A DNA stretch of 34,768 bases, taken from the IMG/VR virus record IMGVR_UViG_3300025012_000214, positions 1 through 34,768 of that record; one strand, written 5' to 3'. Both the position numbers and the translations under genes were made by a program. Position 1 is the first letter of the stretch; each line of letters starts with the position of its first letter. Below the pieces are notes generated by a model. It did no database searches, had not been told where the DNA came from, and saw only the letters and a list, made by a program, of their open reading frames with translations. This DNA comes from a virus. Shown here in pieces: positions 7,592 to 15,387 of the stretch.

Positions 7592-7975
7592 ATGATATTC
7601 GATCTCGAAAACCTCAATCCGGGAACGTGGTTCGACTTACCCGACGGCGGGCGGATCTGCCTCCGTATTCTGTCGCTGGAAACCGCGTTGTCCATATCGG
7701 AAGCCGTCACGAAAAAGCGGCTGGAATACAAGCACGGGCAGCGGTTCGAGGTTGAGGACGTGAACGAAAACAAAAACCTTGAACTCACATGGGATAATAT
7801 CATCCTCGAATGGGAGGGAATCAAGACGGCGGACGGGAAACCGCTACCCTGTACGGCGGAAATGAAAGCCAAACTCATGCGGGGATCGCCGTCTTTTGCG
7901 AAAATTGTGCGGGATAACCTGAATCACCTCAATGAACTTGAAGGAACGCGCGAGGAGATCGAAAGAAAAAACTGA
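7592..7975 (+). CDS. Tail assembly chaperone, upstream frame (gpG-like)
   Basis: 127 residues, between tail tube and tape measure, the standard place of the lambda gpG/gpGT pair. The N-terminus is MIFDLENLNPGTWFDLPDG, with later helices including KLMRGSPSFAKIVRDNLNHL. It ends ERKN-stop on the sequence A-AAA-AAC-TGA, a perfect -1 frameshift heptamer, so a fraction of ribosomes should extend into the 7975 frame. Such chaperones bind and shape the tape measure protein during tail assembly and are absent from the virion. Confidence 0.78.
   Translation: MIFDLENLNPGTWFDLPDGGRICLRILSLETALSISEAVTKKRLEYKHGQRFEVEDVNENKNLELTWDNIILEWEGIKTADGKPLPCTAEMKAKLMRGSPSFAKIVRDNLNHLNELEGTREEIERKN
7966..7972 (+). 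promoter_or_regulatory. Programmed -1 frameshift slippery site AAAAAAC
   Basis: Codons in the upstream frame are AGA AAA AAC TGA, so the heptamer reads A AAA AAC in phase, the preferred form of a bacterial -1 site. Slipping back one base gives ...AAA AAA CTG ATG GAT, which enters the 7975 frame without a stop. The result would be a 232-residue gpG-T-type fusion. The TGATG overlap also allows restart at 7975, so both a fusion and a free protein are possible. Confidence 0.85.
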
Positions 7976-8289
7976 TGGATGTCGCCGCGTGGCTGGTTGA
8001 AATGGGGCCGGTATGCGGCGACTCCTGCCGGGGGGCGTATGTGATTGAGGGGCGGGAGGCTCCTTGCGAGAAATGCCGGAAGATCCCTATCCCCGCGAAT
8101 GAAGAGGCGGTAAGGATATTCAATATAGTGAGTTCTCAGGTGGTGACCATTGGGATGGGGGATGTAGTGGGGCTTGATTACAACGCGGTAAACTACGTGA
8201 TGGAACTTTACAGGGTGCGGGAAAAAAAGCGGACGTTTGAAAAGGTGAATCTAATTTTCCGCGAAATCCTCGAAAGGGGCAAGGATTGA
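7975..8289 (+). CDS. Tail assembly chaperone, downstream frame (gpT-like extension)
   Basis: 104 residues if started at ATG 7975, whose A is the last base of the upstream stop. More likely it is mainly made as the -1 frameshift extension of the 7592 product. Its first part has two Cys pairs (C14, C18 and C31, C34) that could bind zinc, which is unusual for this protein type. The rest is helical with a charged end. It ends over the TTG start of the tape measure gene, its expected client. Confidence 0.7.
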   Translation: MDVAAWLVEMGPVCGDSCRGAYVIEGREAPCEKCRKIPIPANEEAVRIFNIVSSQVVTIGMGDVVGLDYNAVNYVMELYRVREKKRTFEKVNLIFREILERGKD

Positions 8290-10451
8290 AACTCCTCGAA
8301 ACCTTTGTCGAAATATCCGCGAAAGATGATGCACTCAAAGCGGGCCTGAAAAGCGCGAACAGGTACGCGCGCGGACAAGTCCGAGAGATGCAAAAGGTTT
8401 TCAATTCCCTCAAAATCGGTATGCCGGATATGCGGAGCATTATCGCCGCCGCCGCCTCGTTCTATGGGGTAAAACGGGCGATTGAAAGTCTCGTGGGGAG
8501 CACCGTCAAGGCCGGGAGTACGTTTGTGGACATGAGTTCCCGGACGGGCCTTGCCGTCGAAACGCTTTCCGGGCTGGGGTATATTGCCGGGCAGGTTGGC
8601 GCGGAAATGGGGGACGTTGAAAAGTCCGTCAAGTTTTTGACCGCCGCCATGCTGGACGTGTCGCGCGGAACTGGGGAGGGGAAAAAAACATTCGATGCGC
8701 TCGGCATATCGGTGACGGACGTGCGGGGGAATCTCCGGCCCGCAACGGATGTGATGATGGACGCCGCCGACAAAATCGCGGGGATGAAAAACGAAACACA
8801 GCAGGCCGCCTTCGCTATGGAGATGTTCGGCGCGCGCACCGGGGCGAAAATGATTCCCATTCTTAAACTTGGCAGCGCGGGGATGCGGGAATATTTCGCT
8901 GAAGCAAAGCGGCTTGGGATAGTGATGAGCACGGACGACGCGAACGCCGCCGACGCGCTCGGTGACTCGCTGGCAACGCTGACAGCCGCATACGAGGGGG
9001 CGAAGCGTGTTATCGCCATGAGCGTGATCCCCCAACTCACGGCATGGGTTAATTCCACAACGGAACTCATTGCCCGGAACCGGGAAATGATAGGGCAAAA
9101 GGTCGGGGATTGGCTCAAGATGATTGGCGGTGCGCTCGAAACCGTCTGGAAACACCGGGACACTATCAAGACTGTTTTTGAAATTGCCATGATGACGCTC
9201 ATAGCCACAAAACTTTACGCTGTCGGGAACGCGGTGATATTCCTCACGGCGGCGCTCGCGGGAATGGCAACGTCCGCCGGGCTTGCGGCTTTGATTGCCG
9301 CCGCGAAACCACTGCTTGCTATATCCGCAATTGCGGCAACGCTCTATGCGGCGAAGGCGGCGGTTCAATCCCCAACTCCAATAACGGGGCGGCTGTTTAA
9401 TCGTGCGGGAAGTGGGGAGGAGCCATATTTCCCGCCGGGCGTAAATCCGCAGGCCGCTCTTGATGCGAACCTGTTGACGGTGAAGGTTGCTGGCGGAGCG
9501 GGAGGTGGTGGTGGCGGTGGCGGTGAAAAAGCGAAGTTCGACGCGAAAGAATTCTGGGCGGAAGAATTTCGTAAATCCGTTCGGGCGCAACTTGCAGCGG
9601 AAACCCCGGAAGACATGACGGAAAGTGCGCGGGAGGCAGTCGCGGAAATGGACAAGATTCAAAAGGAACACGCCGATACCGTTCTCTCCCTTTCGCGCCG
9701 GGTGCGGGACACATCAATATCAATGGTGAACGACCGTTTTGAACAGGAACGTCTCTCGGAAACCGCCCGGTATCAGGATGAAATCGCCGCATACACCGGG
9801 AAAGCCGATCTCCTCGAACTCGCGGCACAAGATCATTGGATGCGGATGACGGCGATTGCGAAAGACCAGTCCGCGGCAGCGGCAGCGGAAAGTCTGCAAT
9901 TCGCCACGACGTGGGGTGATGCTCTGTATTCGATGTTTGAACAATCCGAATGGGCGTTCGGGAAAATAGGGCAGGCGTTCGCAAAGATGGTGCAGGGGAT
10001 GATTGCGCGGGCTGCCGTGATAGGGGCGCTCAACTTCCTTTCCGGCGGCGCTGGCGGGTTCGGGGGCGCGTTCATCGGGGCCTTGCTGGGACGCGCGGCG
10101 GGGGGGCCGGTAGATGCAGGAACGCCTTATTGGGTTGGGGAACGTGGCCCGGAAGTAGGGGAACGTGGCAAGGTAATTCCGAACGGCGCGGGCTGGGTTT
10201 TTGTCCCCCGTTCCTCCGGCCCGGAAGTATTTGTCCCCCGTTCCTCCGGCCCGGAAGTATTTGTCCCCCGTTCCTCCGGGAAGGTAATTCCGAACGGCGC
10301 GGGCATGGTAGACAATTCTCAATGGCAACTCAATTTTTACGACACTGCCGGGGAGCGGGCGAAAATGGTAGGGCTTGACGACGCCGCGTTCTCGCGGCAA
10401 TTCCAGCGGTGCGAACGCGACGGGCGGATCAAAATAAGGAAACGGGCATGA
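8286..10451 (+). CDS. Tail tape measure protein
   Basis: 721 residues, the probable tail-length ruler. It uses a TTG start at 8286 behind AAAGGGGC, overlapping the chaperone stop. The N-terminal half is alpha-helical with the TP901-type core (SSRTGLAVETLSGLGYIAGQ, QQAAFAMEMFGARTG). A hydrophobic region lies at ~residues 310-360, then a Gly-rich linker (GGAGGGGGGGG) near residue 405 and a second coiled-coil stretch. The C-terminus has the common GTPYWVGERGPE...FVPRSSG..IPN motif, here expanded by tandem repeats (10170-10304). A tail of this ruler would be roughly a hundred nanometres long by the usual scaling; that is inference. Confidence 0.92.
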   Translation: MKLLETFVEISAKDDALKAGLKSANRYARGQVREMQKVFNSLKIGMPDMRSIIAAAASFYGVKRAIESLVGSTVKAGSTFVDMSSRTGLAVETLSGLGYIAGQVGAEMGDVEKSVKFLTAAMLDVSRGTGEGKKTFDALGISVTDVRGNLRPATDVMMDAADKIAGMKNETQQAAFAMEMFGARTGAKMIPILKLGSAGMREYFAEAKRLGIVMSTDDANAADALGDSLATLTAAYEGAKRVIAMSVIPQLTAWVNSTTELIARNREMIGQKVGDWLKMIGGALETVWKHRDTIKTVFEIAMMTLIATKLYAVGNAVIFLTAALAGMATSAGLAALIAAAKPLLAISAIAATLYAAKAAVQSPTPITGRLFNRAGSGEEPYFPPGVNPQAALDANLLTVKVAGGAGGGGGGGGEKAKFDAKEFWAEEFRKSVRAQLAAETPEDMTESAREAVAEMDKIQKEHADTVLSLSRRVRDTSISMVNDRFEQERLSETARYQDEIAAYTGKADLLELAAQDHWMRMTAIAKDQSAAAAAESLQFATTWGDALYSMFEQSEWAFGKIGQAFAKMVQGMIARAAVIGALNFLSGGAGGFGGAFIGALLGRAAGGPVDAGTPYWVGERGPEVGERGKVIPNGAGWVFVPRSSGPEVFVPRSSGPEVFVPRSSGKVIPNGAGMVDNSQWQLNFYDTAGERAKMVGLDDAAFSRQFQRCERDGRIKIRKRA
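10170..10304 (+). repeat. Nested repeats in tape measure C-terminus
   Basis: A 30-base unit starting TTGTCCCCCG occurs at 10201-10230 and 10231-10260, with a 20-base partial third copy at 10261-10280 (last base differs). It encodes FVPRSSGPEV repeats. The array is flanked by two identical 24-base segments beginning AAGGTAATTCC (10170-10193 and 10281-10304) that encode KVIPNGAG. A further short repeat, GGGGAACGTGGC, is at 10137 and 10158. The family normally has one copy of this motif. Confidence 0.9.
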
Positions 10452-10840
10452 GCGACCATTCTTTCAAATATCCCACTTCGACAAACCCCACGTCAACCTT
10501 GACTTTCGACACGGCGGCCCGGCTTGTGAGCGACTCCGACACACTGAATTTCAAGGATGAAATAAGAGAGACGAAGGGCGGGACGGATAGGGTGCATGAA
10601 TATGGAGACGAACAAAACATCTATACTTTTTCCGCCATTTTCCCGCGCTCACACGCAACCCTCACAGATCTCGCCAATGTCAAAGCATTTCTCGCCGTTG
10701 TGAGGAGACTCTATACATTCGTCTGGACGGACGATGCCGCGACCGAGCGCACCGTGCGGAACCTTACCAATCCAATCCGTTTCGAGCCTATCGCCTCCGG
10801 GCTGTACTGTCAAGTCACCCTCGAACTCAAAGAGCAATAA
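10448..10840 (+). CDS. Probable distal tail / minor tail protein
   Basis: 130 residues, ATGA overlap with the tape measure gene. The sequence is beta-rich (YTFSAIFPRSHATLTDL, LYTFVWTDDAATERTVRNL, YCQVTLELKEQ) with a size and place that suit a small ring protein at the tail tip. I do not recognise a specific family. The assignment rests on gene order between tape measure and hub. Confidence 0.6.
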   Translation: MSDHSFKYPTSTNPTSTLTFDTAARLVSDSDTLNFKDEIRETKGGTDRVHEYGDEQNIYTFSAIFPRSHATLTDLANVKAFLAVVRRLYTFVWTDDAATERTVRNLTNPIRFEPIASGLYCQVTLELKEQ

Positions 10841-13800
10841 ATGAGAACCCTCCTACAGTCCGTCGCCACAGGTTTCATGCAACAGGGCATCGAACCCCGG
10901 CTATTCGTTCGGGTATTCGATTCCGCCGGGGTGACGGTGCTATGCCAGGGAACGAAAGCGACGGGGGATTATGAGGATCGGATAACGACGTTTGGGGTGA
11001 TAAATCAGTCCATCGATCCGGCGGGCGGCATGGCGGAAGTGTCCGGCGCGTCCGTGGGGCGGCTCGTGCTGGATGAGCGGTTGACGCTTTGCACGGAGGC
11101 GGAGATTGCCCCGGAACCGTATGGGGCGACGGCAGGGGCCGGGCGGCTCATTCGCGTGGGGGCCGAATCAGAATCATATTCGGATGTGCGGAACGCGGCG
11201 GCGGCGAACGATTTCGCACCCCCGGCTATAGCGGTAGGGCGTCGATGGGATGTGGGTAATGTCTGGTTTTCCGTATTCCGGGGATACGCTCAATTCGCGG
11301 TTCCGGCGGGGCTCACATCCTGCGAGGACGCCTATATCGCGCTCGTGGGGGCCGGTGATTACTCGGATGTGGATTTCACGGTGCAGATTGTCGCGGGAAC
11401 GTGGGCGGATCTGTCTGAAGGTACGGGGATGTTCGACGCCTTCGCCGCATGGGAGGCGTCCGGGGATTACGATACCCTCGTGAACCTTGCGGAAACGTGG
11501 ACACCCGCCGAATACGGGGCGACGGTGTACGTGCGGTTCAACGCGGCGGGGCGGGCGGCAGTGTTGGCGGCGGCGGGCGGAACCTTAAAACTCCTGTTCC
11601 TGTCGAGCAAAGATGCGACCTGGACGGGGAACGAGGCCGGGCCTGCCGGGGATGAATTCGTGATGTTCGGCTCCTCCACCGTGCGGCTCGTGCTCCGTTA
11701 CAATTCCGTCACGCTCGACAACAAGGGCCTCGAATTCCTGTATGGATTAGAGACTTTGCCCGCGACAGTCTCCGGCTCGACAATCGACCGCGTTTGGAGC
11801 GGGGTCGTGGACACTTGGCGGTTGAACGACCGGGAAATGACCGCGACGGGAAGGCAAAACGATCACAAGAAAAATCCGCTCGTTCCAGAAAAAATCATCA
11901 CAACGGCGATATGGCCGGATTGCCCGGAAGAAAATCTCGGGAAGCCGTATCCTATTGCGGTCGGTGATTTCTATTCCAACTCCTTTGGGACACATTCAGA
12001 TGGGATAGGGATTGATTCAGCAGGGGGCCTTACTGGGTTGAGAAACTATGCGCCGGGGATTATCGTCAAGCCGTGGGGCGCATCATACGAAGATCCCGGA
12101 GAGATACTTATTGCCGGTCATGCGGTATCGAACTCCATTGTTGGCCTTCCCGCGCTCTGGAATAGCACGATGAAGAAGTTTGAGCGGTTCTGGGCGCAAA
12201 ACGCCGGAACTGAACCGCACACCGCATCGGATGGGGCTATATTCCTGCGGGTATATCCTAAACTTCGGGCGCTCACGGACAACAGCGGCCTCGTGCTATC
12301 ATGGCATGAATATGTCGGGCGGGCTTTCTCCTGTATCCCCTCCCGCGTTGTAAGATACTTGGCAACAGACCCGGAATACGCTTTTTCCGGTACGTCTGTC
12401 CAATATGCTCTCCTGAATGGCACAAACGCTTTCATCGACTTTGGCTTTGATCAGATGGGGGCCTTCGCGGAGCGGGAGCAGGTGGAGGTTGTTTTCGACT
12501 TGGTTATGACCGGAACGGCGGGCATGACCGTCACCCTCTATGACGTTGACACCAATCCGAATGTAACGGGCACGAATGGGGTAACGTCACTTGGGATTGT
12601 GGACGAGATATATTTTGACAGCGCCGGGGCTACATTCCAGACGGCAAGCGTCGCCGCAGACGATCTGCTCGTGATAACGGAAGGAATAAATGCCGGGGAG
12701 TGGCCGATTGATTCGGTCATATCACAGACTCGGCTTGAAATGAAATGGATGTTTAATGACCCGGCGATAACAGGGCAAATATACAAAATCCTACATCGGG
12801 GCGCGGTGGTTGAAAGCGTCGGTGGGGGAACGATAACCGGAACCGGACAAAAGATTGTGCCGTTGTCACTTTTCGCGGAAGACCCGGCTAAATACGTTCT
12901 CCGCCTCGCGCAAGTGTCCGGCGCTGGGTCGTTCCAAGTCAAAAACCTACAGATACGGGTGTTTTCTCCGGACGCATTAAAGCCGGGCCTCGTATGGCAA
13001 GACATAGAGGGGGCCGTATACGGCTCATGGATTACAGGACGCGGCTTTACTTCCGGAGCGCTTGTGGAAAACCCGGCGGGCGTGATTGAGTGGTTTGCCC
13101 GGAACGAAATGGGACTGGTGGCGGCTGAAATTGATACCGCCGCATTCGACACGGCAGCGGCACAGGCCACCATTACCGGGAAAAAATTGGCTTTCAATAT
13201 CCGGGAACGCAAGCCCGCCCGTGAACTGCTTGATGACATGGCGCGACAGGCCCGCCTCTTGCTCTGGTGGGATGAACAGGATCGGCTCACCGTCAAGTAC
13301 GTCGATTCCACCGCTGCATTTCCGCACAGCACAACCGACGTTCCAGGGGATCGAGATATATTCTCGGTCACCGGTGCACCGTCCGGGGGATATTTTACCC
13401 AGCATCAGATTATCGAAGGCCCCAGCATCTACCCCGTTGACGCGGACAAAGTATATAACGATTTCGTGATTAAATATCGCAAGAACTACGCGACGGGCGA
13501 CTACGCGGCGGTGCTGACGTGTAACAAGGACGCCGAGAATCTTGACGAAACGATTCTCGCGGCACTCGGCACGACAGGCGCGGAACTCGTGACGCTGTGC
13601 GATGATTGCTACGACCGGACTTTGAAAGTCAACACCCTTGAAATTGAGGCATGGGCTATCCGTGACGAGGCGACGGCGACGGCGCTTATGCAGCACATCG
13701 TTCAGTGGTACACAAAGACGCGAATAATAATTGAATTCACGGCGGGGATATCGGCTCTTGAATTCGAGCCGGGGGACTTCATAAACGTAAGGGACGCCCG

Positions 13801-13918
13801 AATAGAGGATTTATATGGGACGGCTGTGATGAACGTCAAAAAGTGGATGATTCAGAAACACGATCCTGACTTGAATAATCAGACGTTTCACATCGAAGCG
13901 ATTGAGGTTGGCGCATGA
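10841..13918 (+). CDS. Tail tip hub / central baseplate protein
   Basis: 1025 residues, starting one base after the preceding stop. The start region (FMQQGIEPRLFVRVFD) and the later block PDCPEENLGKPYPIAVGDF occur in tail-hub proteins of siphoviruses. Residues ~870-1020 (LAFNIRERKPARELLDDMARQARLLLWWDEQDRLTVKYVD and the following beta segments) read like a gp27/hub-type domain. Residues ~110-285 look like an inserted DNRLRE/carbohydrate-binding-type beta sandwich (WFSVFRGYAQFAVPAG, YGATVYVRFNAAGRAAV). It probably closes the tail and carries the adhesins encoded downstream. Confidence 0.75.
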   Translation: MRTLLQSVATGFMQQGIEPRLFVRVFDSAGVTVLCQGTKATGDYEDRITTFGVINQSIDPAGGMAEVSGASVGRLVLDERLTLCTEAEIAPEPYGATAGAGRLIRVGAESESYSDVRNAAAANDFAPPAIAVGRRWDVGNVWFSVFRGYAQFAVPAGLTSCEDAYIALVGAGDYSDVDFTVQIVAGTWADLSEGTGMFDAFAAWEASGDYDTLVNLAETWTPAEYGATVYVRFNAAGRAAVLAAAGGTLKLLFLSSKDATWTGNEAGPAGDEFVMFGSSTVRLVLRYNSVTLDNKGLEFLYGLETLPATVSGSTIDRVWSGVVDTWRLNDREMTATGRQNDHKKNPLVPEKIITTAIWPDCPEENLGKPYPIAVGDFYSNSFGTHSDGIGIDSAGGLTGLRNYAPGIIVKPWGASYEDPGEILIAGHAVSNSIVGLPALWNSTMKKFERFWAQNAGTEPHTASDGAIFLRVYPKLRALTDNSGLVLSWHEYVGRAFSCIPSRVVRYLATDPEYAFSGTSVQYALLNGTNAFIDFGFDQMGAFAEREQVEVVFDLVMTGTAGMTVTLYDVDTNPNVTGTNGVTSLGIVDEIYFDSAGATFQTASVAADDLLVITEGINAGEWPIDSVISQTRLEMKWMFNDPAITGQIYKILHRGAVVESVGGGTITGTGQKIVPLSLFAEDPAKYVLRLAQVSGAGSFQVKNLQIRVFSPDALKPGLVWQDIEGAVYGSWITGRGFTSGALVENPAGVIEWFARNEMGLVAAEIDTAAFDTAAAQATITGKKLAFNIRERKPARELLDDMARQARLLLWWDEQDRLTVKYVDSTAAFPHSTTDVPGDRDIFSVTGAPSGGYFTQHQIIEGPSIYPVDADKVYNDFVIKYRKNYATGDYAAVLTCNKDAENLDETILAALGTTGAELVTLCDDCYDRTLKVNTLEIEAWAIRDEATATALMQHIVQWYTKTRIIIEFTAGISALEFEPGDFINVRDARIEDLYGTAVMNVKKWMIQKHDPDLNNQTFHIEAIEVGA

Positions 13919-14106
13919 TACGGTTTATGATTATATCCTTATTTGCGCTCGCCCTTGTCGGTTCCATGATTGCGAATCAAGCAAAATCCCCGGAAGAAAA
14001 GCCGGGGCTTGAAACGCATCTAATCAAGGCGGTCGCGCTCATGGAATCCTTGACTGTCTCGGTAACTGAACCCGCGAAGGGAACGGACAAATGTCTCCCC
14101 CGATAG
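13915..14106 (+). CDS. Small membrane-anchored or exported protein
   Basis: 63 residues, ATGA overlap with the hub gene and a 16-base overlap with the next. Residues 1-20 are hydrophobic after MIRFMIIS, so it has either a signal peptide or a single membrane anchor. The remainder is polar (AKSPEEKPGLETHLIKAV). Placed within the tail-fibre group. No family recognised. Confidence 0.55.
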   Translation: MIRFMIISLFALALVGSMIANQAKSPEEKPGLETHLIKAVALMESLTVSVTEPAKGTDKCLPR

Positions 14107-15275
14107 CGCGAGAAGAAACAGACTTCGGCGCGGGCGAAACCGGCGCAAGTGACCCGCGAGTTCCCGGTATTCCGGCATTCTCCGCGAACGGTTCCGGCTC
14201 CATAACGATAACGGCCCCGGATGACAGCGGGAACGATGCGGTGGTGACGTACTCGCTCCGGGTGACGTATGCGGGGCCGACCGTCCGATATGTCCAAGCG
14301 GACGGAACGATAGACACCGGTGAGGTGTTCAGGACGCTCGCGGCATGGGGCGCAACGGTCACGGTGACCGGCCTGACGGACTTTGTCGCGTATACGTTTG
14401 CAAGCCGGGCGCAGAATGAACTCGCGGTGAACTCGGCATGGACAAGCGAGTCCGCCGCCATGAGCACGCTGCCGAGTCTCGATGGAGGGCAAGAATCCGC
14501 AACTGGCCCGAGAGAAATCACAACCGGGAACGTCAAGGTGGATGATACGGCGGGCCTGACGCTCACTACCGGAGCGACAGTTTCGGAAGCGACAACGGGA
14601 GAAACATGGTACGCGGGGAGCATCACGATAGACTATATTCTCAAATCGGAGGATTCACTCACGGCGGTCATTGAGGGGCAGTATTCAGAAGACGGCGGAT
14701 CGACATGGGCGGCGGCGACGCTTTCCGGTGGCGACGGTTTGACGGGCCTTACCACATCCCCAACGGGTGTCGCGCATGATATAGTTTGGGATTCCTACGG
14801 AGACGCCGGAACGAGCGAATCGCAGACGGACATGATGCTCCGGCTCCGGGCGCAAGATTCACACGGTCATTGGGGCGCATACGAAACCAGCGCGGCGTTC
14901 ACTCTTTACAACCGGCCCGCTGTTCCGACGGTTGTCAATTCAGATGGGCGGGCATGGGATGAAGATACGACGCCGACATTCCAAGCGGTGATACCAACGC
15001 TCCGGGGCGGAACCGCATGTTTCCCGGTAATTCATCTATATTCGGATTCCGCTGGGACGGTATACGTCTCTGGCTACCCGAAACGGTCGTATGAGTCTAT
15101 TGCGGGCTGGGAATATGAAACGGCCCCTAACACATGGGTTGCGATGACCGTGGCGGGGATACCGAGCAGCGCGATTGACGGGGTGAACCGGATGCGGTAC
15201 ACGGTGCAGACGGCCCTCGCTGCCGGCAGTTATACCAGGTCGTTCCAATTATACGAAACTCGCGATTGGGGATAA
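14091..15275 (+). CDS. Fibronectin-III-like tail fibre / surface protein
   Basis: 394 residues. Residues ~25-130 have the strand pattern and the YTFASRAQNE...SAWTSES ending of an Fn3 domain. Residues ~150-290 look like a second Ig/Fn3-like domain, with the QYSEDGGSTWAAATLSGG turn often found in such modules. The C-terminal third is beta-rich (YTVQTALAAGSYTRSFQLYE). Such proteins usually decorate tail tips and assist weak binding to surface glycans. No signal peptide, in contrast to the next large gene. Confidence 0.65.
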   Translation: MSPPIAREETDFGAGETGASDPRVPGIPAFSANGSGSITITAPDDSGNDAVVTYSLRVTYAGPTVRYVQADGTIDTGEVFRTLAAWGATVTVTGLTDFVAYTFASRAQNELAVNSAWTSESAAMSTLPSLDGGQESATGPREITTGNVKVDDTAGLTLTTGATVSEATTGETWYAGSITIDYILKSEDSLTAVIEGQYSEDGGSTWAAATLSGGDGLTGLTTSPTGVAHDIVWDSYGDAGTSESQTDMMLRLRAQDSHGHWGAYETSAAFTLYNRPAVPTVVNSDGRAWDEDTTPTFQAVIPTLRGGTACFPVIHLYSDSAGTVYVSGYPKRSYESIAGWEYETAPNTWVAMTVAGIPSSAIDGVNRMRYTVQTALAAGSYTRSFQLYETRDWG

Positions 15276-15276
15276 T

Positions 15277-15387
15277 ATGAAACCCGTATACGAGCCGAGC
15301 ATGGCAGCTATCTGGTTGGCTATGGCTATTGATTTCATCGGGCTGTGCGGCCTTGTTTATCTATGGAAAGGAATCGGATTGTTATGA
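15277..15387 (+). CDS. 36-residue single-pass membrane peptide
   Basis: ATG 15277 to TGA 15385-15387, starting one base after the Fn3 gene and overlapping the next start by ATGA. The peptide has one strongly hydrophobic segment (AAIWLAMAIDFIGLCGLVYL) and a basic tail (WKGIGLL). The tight coupling on both sides argues that it is real. It could be an assembly partner for the exported adhesin that follows, or a small holin-like peptide. Both are guesses. Confidence 0.5.
   Translation: MKPVYEPSMAAIWLAMAIDFIGLCGLVYLWKGIGLL

Noticed and set aside
8208-9671. 487-codon minus-strand frame opposite the tape measure gene
   Set aside because: Low-complexity, basic composition typical of antisense to a GC-rich gene; the plus-strand frame is clearly the tape measure.
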